In this document: piece by piece, positions 10,253-19,822 of the stretch
Position numbering within the stretch: the stretch's first letter is position 1
How the letters are laid out: every line of letters starts with the position of its first letter
Source of the DNA: Larix kaempferi
Lineage: Eukaryota > Streptophyta > Pinopsida > Pinales > Pinaceae
Assembly (NCBI GenBank): GCA_027924585.1
Contig: BSBM01000050.1
Location: 6,724,501 to 6,788,500, forward strand
DNA length: 64,000 nt
Direction of reading: 5' to 3'
Notes under the pieces: generated by a model
Seen by the model: the letters and a program-made list of their open reading frames with translations, nothing else
The model's database searches: none
What the model was told of the DNA's origin: nothing
Translations under genes and position numbers: made by a program

Positions 10253-10997
10253 TGTAAAATTAGTCACAGCAGATCTAATGAACAAGTAAATCAATCACAA
10301 CAGATGAACATAGAAAATATGGTGCAAAACTGCGCAAAACATGCAGCAGTGCTCAATATCCCAATAAGGGTGAATAATTACAATACAATCTGACTCATGT
10401 GAGTGAGCAATTCGAATTGACTAAGTAGGCCATTCGAATCACTGAATGGAGTAGCTTGACTCCAACTAGGAGTCCTCATCATCAATCGGTGGTGCTCATC
10501 AATGCACAAGAACCAGTCATCCAGGTGTCAATCTGAGTCTAACTGAGTGTAACAAGTGTAACTGAAGTGTGTAGCACTGATTAAGGGAAGGAGGCTCAGT
10601 GGGGGGCGCATGGGAGACTAAATGAAGTCAGAACAAGTCATCTAGTCAAACTGGAGGTCCAACGGAAGTGAAACAGTCAGTCGGGAGTGAAACTAGCCTC
10701 AAATCAGGGAGAATCGGAGCTAATTGAATGTAACTGAAGTGGAACTGCAGTGGTAGGTGAACAAGTGCGCCCTTCTCTGGCAGTAGGTGAGAAGTGGGCA
10801 CCTTTCAGCCTAGGAGGGCTAAAACTCTGTAGTAAGTGGCTCCCGGGTGCTAGAATGAGGTGGCTAAGGTGATGGAGGCATCAAACTGGTGACTGGGATG
10901 CATGCAAGTGCATGCAGGTGCATGCAAACCCTAGATTTTGCATGCAAACCCTAATTGCATGCAAGATCCTGAAAAAGATGATGTGGATATCCGAACA
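10253..10997 (-). repeat. CopB 5' LTR (right)
   Basis: A 745-bp LTR bounded by TG and CA, next to the primer-binding site on the inside and the TTCTT duplication on the outside. It is the most complete of the three LTR copies. Confidence 0.92.
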
Positions 10998-11002
10998 TTC
11001 TT
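10998..11002. repeat. Target-site duplication, right copy (TTCTT)
   Basis: Identical to 2770-2774 and immediately outside the terminal CA of the right copia LTR. Confidence 0.9.
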
Positions 11003-11890
11003 CAGGTTTAGCGAAATCTGGTGTTGTCGACATCTCTCCAGTGTCAACCTTAGATTCACAACGTGATCCTTAAACAAACCATATAATTTCCAATCATCCA
11101 TGAATACTGCGAGAAATTTATGAATGAAATCCTTGAATGCAGCAACAACCAGTCTTGAAAAGATTGCTGGCACATTTTTCAGGCCGAATGGCATCACTGT
11201 ATATTGAAAACAATCCCATTCTGTGACGAAAGTTGTTTTTTGTCGATCCTCTATCACAATTTTTATCTGGTGGTATCGGGAGAATCCATCTATAAACGAG
11301 TATATCTCTTAACCTCCGACACCTTCTAGTACTTCGTTGGTGAATGGTGTAGGGAATGGGTCGTGTAAACATGCATCGTTCAGTTTTCTTAGGTCGACAC
11401 AAATCCTGATTTCACTGGACTTCTTATCTTGTACCACCATTAGGTTGATCCACTCAGATTCCTCCATCGGTTCTATGATTCCTGCATCCAACATTCTCTC
11501 AATTTCGGCTTTCACATGCTCCTTATACCTCAGATTCAATCTATAAGGTCACTGCTTTACTAGTTTTGCATCAGGTTTCAGTGGGATCTTCATCTCACCC
11601 AGGTCCCCAGAAATGCCTTTCATCTCCAAAAAATTTGTTTGAAACAGGTCCTGGAATTCGTGTAACAGGTCAGTCATCTTGGGAATGGCCGAGTCGTCCC
11701 AATAATCTTCGATGCTTGCGAACTTGAGATTTTCCTCCAACCCAATATTCACTTTCTTGATTCGCAATGGCTGCTGGAATTTGTTGAAGGGAATATCTGG
11801 CGCTTCGACATTCCGACTTACTTCTTACTCTGGTATATAAGTAGCTCGTGGATCATCCTCATCGTCAGGTTCTCCTATTATGTTGTAGCA
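10998..11890 (-). pseudogene. Gyp0 pol fragment: pre-RT linker and RT fingers/palm
   Basis: On the minus strand an N-terminal linker (11767-11549, FLEMKGISGDLGEM) leads into Ty3/gypsy RT. The blocks are LRYKEHVKAEIERML, the ICVDLRKLNDACLHDPFPTPF strand, a QYTVMPFGLKN core and a catalytic VFMDDW motif at about 11094-11102. The frame stops with the copia insertion at 10998 and continues at 2774. An in-frame stop near 11825 and a frame change at about 11310 show decay. The right limit is set by the GypC LTR at 11989; protease and gag of this element are not seen here. Confidence 0.85.
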
Positions 11891-12325
11891 TTCCATCAAC
11901 ATTTACAGTGTCCACTGCAATCCCATTAATTTTTATGTTGAAACGGCTTCGAGTACGTTCTCACGAACCTCCTGTAATGAACTGTGGATGTTAAGACCCA
12001 AAAAGTGCTCACTACCTCATCTACCCATTACATGACTCATTTGTCCATATTTCCTACCATATTTACCTTTAGAACCCTAAAATCCCATTAAAAAGCCTCC
12101 AAAAGACCACAAAACCATAAAAAACGCCTCCAAAAGGCTAAAAACCCCCCTTTCCCCCAAAAAATTATCCAAAATTCCTCCAAAATAGCAAAACCCTCTA
12201 AAAAGAGAATAAAAAAATATAAAAAAAATGAGGAAAAAGAGGAAAAAGGAGGAAAAAACCCTATACAGCTGACCTAAACCATATGGTTCCCAAAACCATG
12301 GGCCAGCACTCCACCACCAAAAACT

Positions 12326-12333
12326 TATAAATA
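12326..12333 (+). promoter_or_regulatory. TATA box in GypC LTR
   Basis: TATAAATA lies 337 bp into the LTR at a position equivalent to the TATAAAAA of the palindrome arms, consistent with the U3 promoter. Confidence 0.65.
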
Positions 12334-12542
12334 GGTGATGGAGACCCCTCATTTCATATCCACAATCAAGTATACCCTTACTCTACCAAAATCACTCTTG
12401 AAACCCTAGCTCACCATTGAGCTACTGTCACCATTGAGTTCCCCTTTTGGCCCATTTCCACCATTGGAGAAAGAGAAGGAGCAAAGTTGGAGTTTGGAGC
12501 AACCCTCTTGGATCATTGCAATAACTTCACCAACCTCTACAC

Positions 12543-12552
12543 TTGAGGTAAA
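12543..12552 (+). promoter_or_regulatory. Candidate splice donor in GypC LTR
   Basis: GAG|GTAAAA with the exon boundary after 12546. Donor-like sites also occur in the R-U5 part of the GypD and GypE LTRs. It could supply a spliced RNA to the acceptor before the 3' ORF. Confidence 0.5.
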
Positions 12553-12739
12553 AATTTTAATACAAAAGAAAACCATTCATTATTTCTTGTCTCTTATGTT
12601 TCATGCACATGTTTAGAATAATTTCCATTTCAATGTATTGTCTTTTCATTTACTGTTTATTGAACTGCTACTAAGGAGTCCCTTCTCCTTAGTAGGTGCT
12701 CATTTGCACAAGCTAGGGTGAAAACCCTAGCTACAGTTT

Positions 12740-12752
12740 TGGCGACTCCGCT
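12740..12752 (+). promoter_or_regulatory. Probable GypC primer-binding site
   Basis: TGGCGACTCCGCT begins a few bases inside the LTR end. TGG at the start is required to pair with the CCA tail of a tRNA. The tRNA itself was not identified. GypD has a related TGGCGACC site at the same relative place. Confidence 0.5.
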
Positions 12753-12904
12753 TGTGTTTTTAAGAATTTCTAGTTATAATCTTTTAAGTTTTAGATGCTT
12801 TAATTTTCTGCAATATTTTTCTGTTCGGCTGTCCCTTTCAACCACCGTAAACTGCATCTTTTACCCCTTGCAGTTGCGTTCCGACCACGTCTTTCAGGTT
12901 TCGG

Positions 12905-13250
12905 CCATTTTCCCGCAACCCGCCGGTGCCTTTAGGCGTTTTTCCTGCATCCCGCTTGTGGCTTTCAGCCATTTTCCCGCAGCCTGCCGGCGACTTTCAG
13001 CGTTTTTCCCGCATCCCGACCGCAGCTTTCAGCCCTTTTGCTGCAACCCGGCTGCGTCTGTCGGCCTTTTTTCTGCGTCCCGCCTGCGGCTTTCAGCCAT
13101 TTTCCTGCAACTCGCCTGCAGCTTTTTACCTGTTTCCTGCGGTCTGACTGCGTTTTTCAGCCTAAATTCCGCAACCCAACTGCGACTGTTTCTTTGTTTC
13201 CCGCGGTCTGACCGCTGGTATTTGCCACAGACCCACGGTCTGCTTTTTGC
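12905..13250 (+). repeat. Degenerate 31-32 bp tandem repeats in the GypC leader
   Basis: About eleven copies of a GC-rich unit around the words CCCGCAACCCGCC and CTTTCAGCCATTTT follow one another. Because the period is near but not exactly a codon multiple, an accidental 206-codon frame (12718-13338) runs through it. The translation looks like repeat echo, rich in Phe, Pro and Cys, and is not called a gene. Confidence 0.75.
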
Positions 13251-14584
13251 ATTTTTCCCTGCTTTGAACCCAACACTTTGCTGGACTATTTTCTGCACCA
13301 GCACAGCCATCTGTCCTACCTACAGCCACACTTCCTGACAGCCTTTTTCTGCAGTTTTATTTCTGTTCCATTTACAGAATCGTTTTTTTTTTTTAAATTT
13401 TGAAAAAGAGAAAATTTTGCATGTCAAAGTTTACATTCTGTCTTGTTGTTGTTAGTTAGAAAGTTGCCCCCCTTGTGGCACTTTTATTTGGGTTCATCAC
13501 ATCACACGCACACACTCTGTCACCTAATTCAAGTGAGCCCTAAAAAGTACTTAACACAACCAACATTCTAACCCCACTTGGGGAACACATAAGAATTTTT
13601 GTAGTTAGGTAGGATCGGGGGGATAGGCATCCAAATAACACCCCTCGGTTGCTTACACTTGAGACATAGTTGTTGTCCATTAGGGAACCAAAATCCCGTA
13701 GTATTTTTTGGCACGATCACAACCAGTTTATCAGAGGGCCTCTCCCCTAGGAGGGTTGAAGTCGCCAGACTCGTTCTGGAGGCCTGAGTGGAATACCGCA
13801 ATCCATTCAGTAACCGAAGGCTACCTTTCGTAGTTCTCAGGGTATCCCTGTATGGGGGTACTGCGGTAAAAGGACCAAACGACAGATTCACCTTTTCTGG
13901 ATGTGTCATGAACGGGGTATCTTAGTTTCCTTTCTTCTAGGATTGACTACCCGGTGTCCCTCCCAGTAGGGGGATATCTTTAGCCACTTGGATCTACTAT
14001 CCATATTGTCTGACTTGGATTTCATCACCTTACAGAAGATATGTCTAGTTGAGTTAGAATACTATTTAGTTAGGTGTTTGCATGCTCCCTTACCTCCTTT
14101 TGGTCTAGTGAGTCCACTATTTTTATTTTTTAGGAAACCTGCTGCTTGTTGGTATTTTGACCATTTCAGTTGATACTCCACTTATTGTAGCATAGCTGTT
14201 ACAGTAAGTGTTTTGAGTTGGTTGTTGGCCTGAGTGCCATATTTTTTGAGCTCTCCTTCTGCACACTCGGTTGCATTAGGTTTTTTGAGCTGTTTTTCAC
14301 TCAACACAACCCCCAGATATTTGACACCATTTGTTACCATTGAGTCCCCAAGACATTCTCGGCACCTCCGGGGCGAGCCCCCGCAGCACGGTTCACTTGA
14401 AACCACCCATCATAGACATAGATCTTCATCACTTGATACCACTCATCATAGATCTCGAGCCTTGACCCTTGACTCAACTCGTCAATGGTATAGATCTTCG
14501 TCACCCGAGCTAAACGCCCCCTATTTTACCTCTGATTCTGAGGCAGAGTCCAAGAACCCCATTTACACTGCACCAACCAGCCCC
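13251..14584 (+). other. GypC 5' leader
   Basis: No convincing plus-strand gene. A minus-strand frame of 113 codons (13568-13909) is open across the middle and reads as ordinary protein composition, but nothing supports its expression. The gag frame is open from 14234, while the first in-frame ATG is at 14585. Confidence 0.5.
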
Positions 14585-17056
14585 ATGGCTAGCGTGACTT
14601 CCACCCCTTTCTTTGTAGGGACCATTGGTGGAGCATCCACCACCACACCAGCTACCACACCTGCTTTGGGTATGCCCTCGATGGGGCCCACCTCTACCAT
14701 TCCGATCACTGCACCCATTCCAGTAGCTGGAATACCTATTCCCACTCCATCAGTGACTCACACTACTCTTGGCGGTGCAGGATCGTCCGATACCACGTTC
14801 GTCCCTACACTTGGGGGAAACCTCCCAAACCCTGCCCCTACACTTGGGGGCATTGGCCCCAACATGGTCCAACCCACTAGTATGTCACATCCTTCTACTA
14901 GTTTGCCATTCATGGCTAGCCTCAACCTTCCTGACCTAGCTAGACTGACTAACGATCCTATCAGACACGACCCTGCGTGGCCCCACATTCCCACCAAGCT
15001 CCCTTCTGACATCCCTAAGTTTGAGGGAAAGGCAGGTGAGGACCCCCAGAACCATATTATGTCCTTCCATCTATGGTGTTCCTCCAACTCCATAGTGGAC
15101 GACTCTGTCTGCCTCTGTCTGTTACAGCTCACCTTCACTGGCTCTCCAGCTAAGTGGTATATCGAGCAGCCCCATGGGACCCATGCCACTTTTACTTCCC
15201 TTGCCTTGACCTTCCTGCAGTTCTTTCAATTACCTGTCCGCTATTACGCGGGAGTTGAGATCCTACTGTCTTGTAGACAAAACACGGCTACCCACATCAC
15301 TGACCACATTCATGAGTGGCGTCGACGCCGCAACCTCTGCAAGATCAAGTTAGACGACCTTATCTTCTTAGATTGGTTCCTAAAATCCCTCCTTCCTGTC
15401 ATTGCCAAGGATGTGGCATCCGAACGACCCCAGTATGAAGAAGAGGCCATCCTCAAAGCCCAACAATTTGACCTCATATACGCCCAGTCGGGTTATCTCT
15501 ATACCATCATACCCGATGCCCCTTGTGGCGATTCCTCCCAACACGATGCGCCGGGGGCATCCCATGCCGTAGACGGCATCATTGGCTGTGTTACCTCGCA
15601 TCCCCAACCCTTTTCCATAGCACGTCCTAGCCATGGCCCCGACCTTTCGTGGGCTACATCTCAGTCCGGTGCGACCAATTCGTATGCTCCCATGGCAGAT
15701 CACCACCATTCTCACGGACCCTCATGTCCACCTCAGTGGTTTGGACACGCTTCCCCCGCTTATGCTCCCCCTGTCGCACCTCAGCCATATTACAATCCAA
15801 AGGCTGCCCCAGCTCCTGTGTCCTCGCAACCCCAACCTGCTTATTACCCGCCACAGGCAGCCCCTGTGGCAACACCACAGCCCGCTCCGCAAACATATCA
15901 ACAACCCCCACAAGGTTCAGCACCTATGCAGCCTCCACCTACTTATTATCCACCGCAGCCTGCTCCCGCACCTGCACAACCCCAGAACCCACCTGTTGCT
16001 TAAGGGAAAGTTTACGCCCAACAGAATCCGTAGCAGAACCAAAACAACCAGCGCCAACAGGGCCAGCAAAACCGTGGCAAAGACCATAACCGTGGGAACA
16101 ACCCTCCTCCAGACCAAGGTGGTCAACCTCCCAATCCCCCAGACAACAATAATGCGGCACTTGCCAACCAAAACCCTGATCGGCCACCCAAGCAGGCCAA
16201 AAACCCTAACTTGCGAACCAACCATCCTTGTTCTATTTGCAGGGTCTATGGCCACTACACACATGCTTGCCCACATTTGGAGCGAGCTCGGCAATTATGG
16301 GTTGATGATGCCCATCACCAAGGGCATGCAGCTCCTCAAGCGCTGCCCAACCCCCCACCCCCTCAGCAGCAACCTTTGGTATTGCAAAACTCCTTACCAA
16401 CTCAAGGCGTAGTGAACACTCAGCCGTTGGCTCCCCCTCAAGGCAATGCGCCACCACAACAACAAATCACTTATGCCGCTCCTGCTCAACCCTTGTTTGA
16501 CTCAGGTACTCACCACTTGTTGATGATGTCATCCGCTGATGTCAACCTCCAAACCCGTCGGAACCAATATGGCTCCACCCCTGAAGCCCCTCCCTCCGAC
16601 AAAAACAATAACGCTCATCCCACCGATCAGACGTTATGTATACCTCCGGCTCCCCTCGATGGTGCCTCCAAAGCACCTCGCTTTCCACTTCATCGTCTTA
16701 ACAATAACCCCAATGCTCGTGCTGTGTCAAATTACAACATTGTAGATGACTTAGCCCAATCTCCCGCGGCCATGTCCGCGTTAGAAGTCTTAAAAAATTG
16801 TCCTTCACAGCGCAAGACTTTGCTCTCCGCCATTGGTGCTATTGACCCAAATGATTCACAACTGATGGCATTCGATTTGGACCAATCCGAACCACGCCTG
16901 CCTTCCACTTTAGCATTCCAAGTTTCTGTTTTCGTTCGGAATCTTGTCATCCATCGGTGCATTATCGATGAAGGTGCCTCTACATGTGTTATGTCCACAT
17001 TCGTTTGGCAGAAGTTGGGATCCCCTACCCTCCAGCAGTCCACCACTGCGTTGTGA
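14585..17056 (+). pseudogene. GypC gag and N-terminal half of protease
   Basis: One reading frame carries gag and the start of protease, with stops at 16001 (TAA), 16031 (TAG) and 17054 (TGA). The first ATG is 14585 (MASVTSTPFF). A Pro/Thr-rich N-terminus is followed by the retrotransposon gag core at about 15000-15450 (IPKFEGKAGEDP, FTGSPAKWYIEQ, the RQNTATHITDHIHEW block). A Pro/Gln/Tyr-rich disordered tail comes next, then a CCHC knuckle CSICRVYGHYTHAC near 16240. The protease begins at about 16900 with IIDEGASTCVM, where the usual D-[ST]-G is D-E-G. All three stops stand where Gln or Arg codons are plausible. Gag binds element RNA and forms cytoplasmic particles; protease processes the polyprotein. 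Confidence 0.85.
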
Positions 17057-17908
17057 GCCTATGAAGGCCATTCGGCTCAACCCCAAGGCCTATTAGCTAA
17101 TGTCCCCATCCAGCTGGCTGGTAAAACCATACTAATTGATATAGAGGTCATCAATGCCCAACTTGATTATAACCTCTTACTTGGCCGCAGCTACATGTAT
17201 GCCATGAAGGCGGTTGCCTCCTCTGTTTTTCGTACCATGATGTTCCCCCATGACGGACGCGTGGTCAAGTTCAACCAACTCACCTACTACGATCCAAATG
17301 CCCCCGCTGCACCCGAAAATGTTCTCCCCATGGTTGAACAACCTGTTAATGGTGCCGCTACCTCGTTTGTTTCCTTCGTGGGACCTGGAGTTTACTCAGA
17401 TCCACCAATGACATCAACATTCCAATCCATTCCTCCCCCGTCATCTGCACCCGAAGTATCTGACCTATGTACCCTTTCCCACAATACACAAACACCTAAC
17501 AATCAACCGCCCTTGTTTCCTAAACCACAGTTGGTACCTAGTCACATTGGTGTTACACCCGTCCACACAATCCCCTTCCTAGTCCCTCCCTCGGGAGTAG
17601 TAAGTGCCCCCGTTATGGCTACCCTTAGCCTCCCTGCGTTAACCTTGGGATTACCCGTGTGGTATCTTTCGCCTCCCGTTCCCCCACCGACACCAAACGT
17701 CGTCCTACAACCGGTGCAACCCATGGATACTACTAGTCAACCACCTCTCAGTGTCACTACCCCTTTGTCCTCTATGAATCCCCCCCTCTTATCAAGCACA
17801 CTGGGGGCAGAGGCCCACAACCATACACTGCTTTACCCCCTCCCAAGACCGTTAAACCCCCTCCCTTGTTTCGTGCTCCCCCCAAATGCTCGTTGTGTGA
17901 TGAGTTAG
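17057..17908 (+). pseudogene. GypC protease C-terminal half and proline-rich linker
   Basis: Same frame as gag after the TGA at 17054. It shows the second protease strand (LDYNLLLGRSYMYAM) and ASSVFRTMMFPHDGRVV, near-identical in plan to the GypD and GypF proteases. A long Pro/Ser/Thr-rich linker of unknown role follows. The frame is lost between about 17866 and 17908, where the next ORF takes over in another frame. Confidence 0.75.
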
Positions 17909-18936
17909 AACACCCGACTCATCAATGTCCACAATTACCTGCATTACAGGAACACATGCAAATGCTTGACGATGAGCCCAACATCTCGGTTTTCGAACTC
18001 AACCCAACCCCTAAGCCTTGTGATAAATCACTGCGTACCAACCACCCTTGTGCCATATGTGGTATTTATGGCCACTACTCACATCACTGTCCTGATCTCC
18101 CATATTACAGAGTATCTCTCTACAAGATGAATAATTTGGACCTTGAGACGGCACCCCCCACAATTGAGGAGATCCACCCCCCGGTATCATCCCCATCCGG
18201 AGAGATTAATACCATTTATATGATCTCTTCGACTACGACTCCCTTGTCAACCGGTTTGACAACTCAAACTTTTCACAATGATGAGGAGATTCTTGAGGCT
18301 CTTACTGCCCCGGATTATCCCTGGGACGACATGCACCATCGTTCGTATTTCCTCCCAGAAGATTCCTCCTCCACCACAGCTACCCAATTTGCGGTTGAAT
18401 CCAAAGATTTCCTTCCCACCAGAGTCGACTGGTTTAAGGATCCTATTCCTGCTCCGGAGGCCTTTGAGGAAGGCAACATGGCCAACATCTCTCCCGTTAT
18501 CCACATCGATATCTCGGCCCCAGGAGGTGCCCCTAAACTCATCACTTTAGGAGCCTCCTGCAGTGAGTCTAAGATTGAGGAGTACAAAAAACTTTTCCAA
18601 GAATTCCATGATGAAAACCATCGTGCCACTCTCCAGACCATTGAAGCCGCCAAGAACCGCTCCAAGGCTGGTTATGACAAACATGTACACCCTCAAATTT
18701 TCCAAGGGGACCTCGTCCTCGCTTATGACCAGGCCCATGACAAAACTGGTAAAGAAAAGTTTGAATCCATGTGGCAAGGCCCTTACATCGTACAGACCTG
18801 TCTCGGCAAGGGGGCATACACTTTAACTGACTCAGAAGGTCACCCTTTGCGCAACCCCTGTAATGGGTTGTATCTTTGGATCCAGATTCAACTTCTGATT
18901 CTGGGATCTACAATCCACCATTTCGCGAGCCATTAG
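17866..18936 (+). CDS. GypC chimeric ORF: two zinc knuckles, pre-RT linker fused to integrase C-terminus
   Basis: An intact 356-codon frame. Residues 8-70 hold two CCHC knuckles, CSLCDELEHPTHQC and CAICGIYGHYSHHC; the second repeats the wording of the gag knuckle (LRTNHPC at both). Residues about 90-245 match the GypD linker upstream of RT (PWDD, GNMANI, VDIS-type block, ending KKLFQEFHD). Directly after this the sequence becomes the integrase C-terminal region (AAKNRSKAGYDKHV, FQGDLVLAYDQ, KFESMWQGPYIV) as in GypD 62890-63150. RT, RNase H and the integrase zinc and catalytic domains, about 2.4 kb in GypD, are absent without breaking the frame. The product would lack any polymerase or strand-transfer activity. 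Confidence 0.82.
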   Translation: MFRAPPKCSLCDELEHPTHQCPQLPALQEHMQMLDDEPNISVFELNPTPKPCDKSLRTNHPCAICGIYGHYSHHCPDLPYYRVSLYKMNNLDLETAPPTIEEIHPPVSSPSGEINTIYMISSTTTPLSTGLTTQTFHNDEEILEALTAPDYPWDDMHHRSYFLPEDSSSTTATQFAVESKDFLPTRVDWFKDPIPAPEAFEEGNMANISPVIHIDISAPGGAPKLITLGASCSESKIEEYKKLFQEFHDENHRATLQTIEAAKNRSKAGYDKHVHPQIFQGDLVLAYDQAHDKTGKEKFESMWQGPYIVQTCLGKGAYTLTDSEGHPLRNPCNGLYLWIQIQLLILGSTIHHFASH

Positions 18937-19232
18937 AAGCAGGTAGGCCTAAACTCATCTTTGCAAGTTTTCAGTGGATTGATTTCATGTTTTTTGCTTA
19001 GAATTTAGGGTTTTGAGTTGTTTTAGTTGGGGGAAATGTGCCCTCAGGTCGGCGCAGGCCCTCCTTACAGGAACTGTACTGACCATGGTTCGTCGCAAAT
19101 CCCGTAATGGCCATTTGCGACGATGTCGCATTGTCTGCAAGGACAGCCTGCGACGACGGAAACATCCAACTACAACTCATTGCCCAACCCAAAAGAAAAA
19201 TATTTAATGTAAGGGGTGATTTCTAATGGTGC
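18937..19232 (+). other. GypC spacer with GTCGCA/TGCGAC cluster
   Basis: No gene. Between 19086 and 19158 the words GTCGCA and TGCGAC recur five or so times, with TGTCTGCAAGGACA between them. A near-identical cluster is found in the GypD leader at about 53265-53345. Confidence 0.6.
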
Positions 19233-19252
19233 TTATTTTTCCTTCTTGACAG
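19233..19252 (+). promoter_or_regulatory. Candidate splice acceptor before the GypC 3' ORF
   Basis: A pyrimidine-rich run ending CTTCTTGACAG lies 16 bases before the ATG at 19269. It fits a plant 3' splice site. Together with the LTR donor it could give a spliced RNA for the 3' ORF. Confidence 0.55.
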
Positions 19253-19268
19253 GTTCACGGTGACAAAC

Positions 19269-19822
19269 ATGGTCATCGAGTGGAGAGAACGAGAACACGA
19301 GTTGGATGATGCTCAGTTCGAAAATGACCCTTAATGCATTGATACATTGAGGAACTGCCGACTTCTCAAATACTTCCGAGTGCCAGGCATGAGGGCCCAA
19401 GTTCAGCTACTGACACATATGATCCGATGTTGGGATACGGTGTAGCAGCACTTCGAGATTGGGGTGCATACATTGAGTATAGATGTCGAGGACATCTACT
19501 TTTTGACAGGGTTATCCCGGAGGGGGGAAACCATATCTCATACCGGATCACGGGGAGGTGATCAGACTGTAGATGACATGATCGCTCAGTACTGCACCGC
19601 AGGCACTGTGACTACTAGTGGGAAGATTCCCATTAAGGAGATTCAAGACTGTCCTTTATGTGTTGTTCTCTTTACCTTAGTGAGGGTGGCGGAGAGTCAG
19701 TCTTCTCATCTTGATAGCAAGACATAGTTGATGTACGCAAAGGGTGCATGGATCCCAGGGTATTCAACTGGTGCGATGGACTCCTTACCAACCTCCTGGG
19801 TCAGCTTACCAAATGTCGAACA
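19269..19822 (+). pseudogene. GypC 3' ORF, plant-mobile-domain-like, truncated
   Basis: Starts ATG at 19269 (MVIEWREREHEL). It has two in-frame stops (TAA near 19333, TAG near 19444) and a third at 19725. The body reads LLKYFRVPGMRAQVQLL, then MIRCWDTV, HFEIGVHTLSIDVEDIYFL and TGLSRRG. A Leu-rich helix, a Trp-centred motif, then H-x-L-x-I-x-V-E-D and a G-L-x-x-x-G turn is the pattern I associate with the aminotransferase-like plant mobile domain known from Arabidopsis MAIN/MAIL proteins and from transposon-borne relatives. This is recognised by pattern and not by search. In GypD the corresponding 3' position is taken by a second RNase H. The ORF is cut at 19822 by the junction with GypF. Confidence 0.6.

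Larger units (their letters stand above)
2775..10997 (-). mobile_element. Ty1/copia three-LTR composite (CopA + CopB) inserted in Gyp0
   Basis: The structure reads LTR - CopA interior - LTR - CopB interior - LTR, all in minus orientation. The outer LTRs end in TG and CA and are flanked by a perfect TTCTT duplication, so the array entered, or was resolved, as one unit. CopA (3500-8116) carries gag, protease, integrase, RT and RNase H. CopB (8813-10252) carries only a gag-related ORF. Both interiors share the same 3' untranslated segment and polypurine tract, so they belong to one family. The middle LTR lacks its terminal 30 or so bases and the adjacent primer-binding site. The array could come from unequal LTR recombination between an autonomous and a non-autonomous relative, or from template switching during reverse transcription. 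Confidence 0.88.
11989..12735 (+). repeat. GypC 5' LTR
   Basis: Starts TGTTAAGACCCAAAAAGTG, almost the same words that begin both arms of the palindromic insertion at 55313-56408. A TATA box and a splice donor lie inside. The end is placed at ACA just before GTTTTGGCGACTCC, a primer-site-like sequence. The right boundary is less certain than the left because no second LTR is available. Confidence 0.7.
11989..19822 (+). mobile_element. GypC: Ty3/gypsy element with gag-protease, deleted pol core and extra 3' ORF
   Basis: A 5' LTR (TGTTAAGACCC start), leader, gag and protease are followed by a short ORF in which the pre-RT linker is joined directly to the integrase C-terminus. A plant-mobile-domain-like ORF comes next. 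The element is cut at about 19822, where a gypsy fragment of opposite orientation begins. No 3' LTR is present. The gag and protease are of the same broad lineage as GypD and GypF (same protease signature and gag fold blocks) but clearly a different family. Confidence 0.85.

Noticed and set aside
12718-13338. 206-codon plus-strand ORF in the GypC leader
   Set aside because: It is produced by a 31-bp tandem repeat whose period keeps frames open, and the composition is repetitive Phe/Pro/Cys.
14182-19551. Numerous minus-strand ORFs under GypC
   Set aside because: They are complements of the gag, protease, linker and chimeric ORFs, with no independent motifs.
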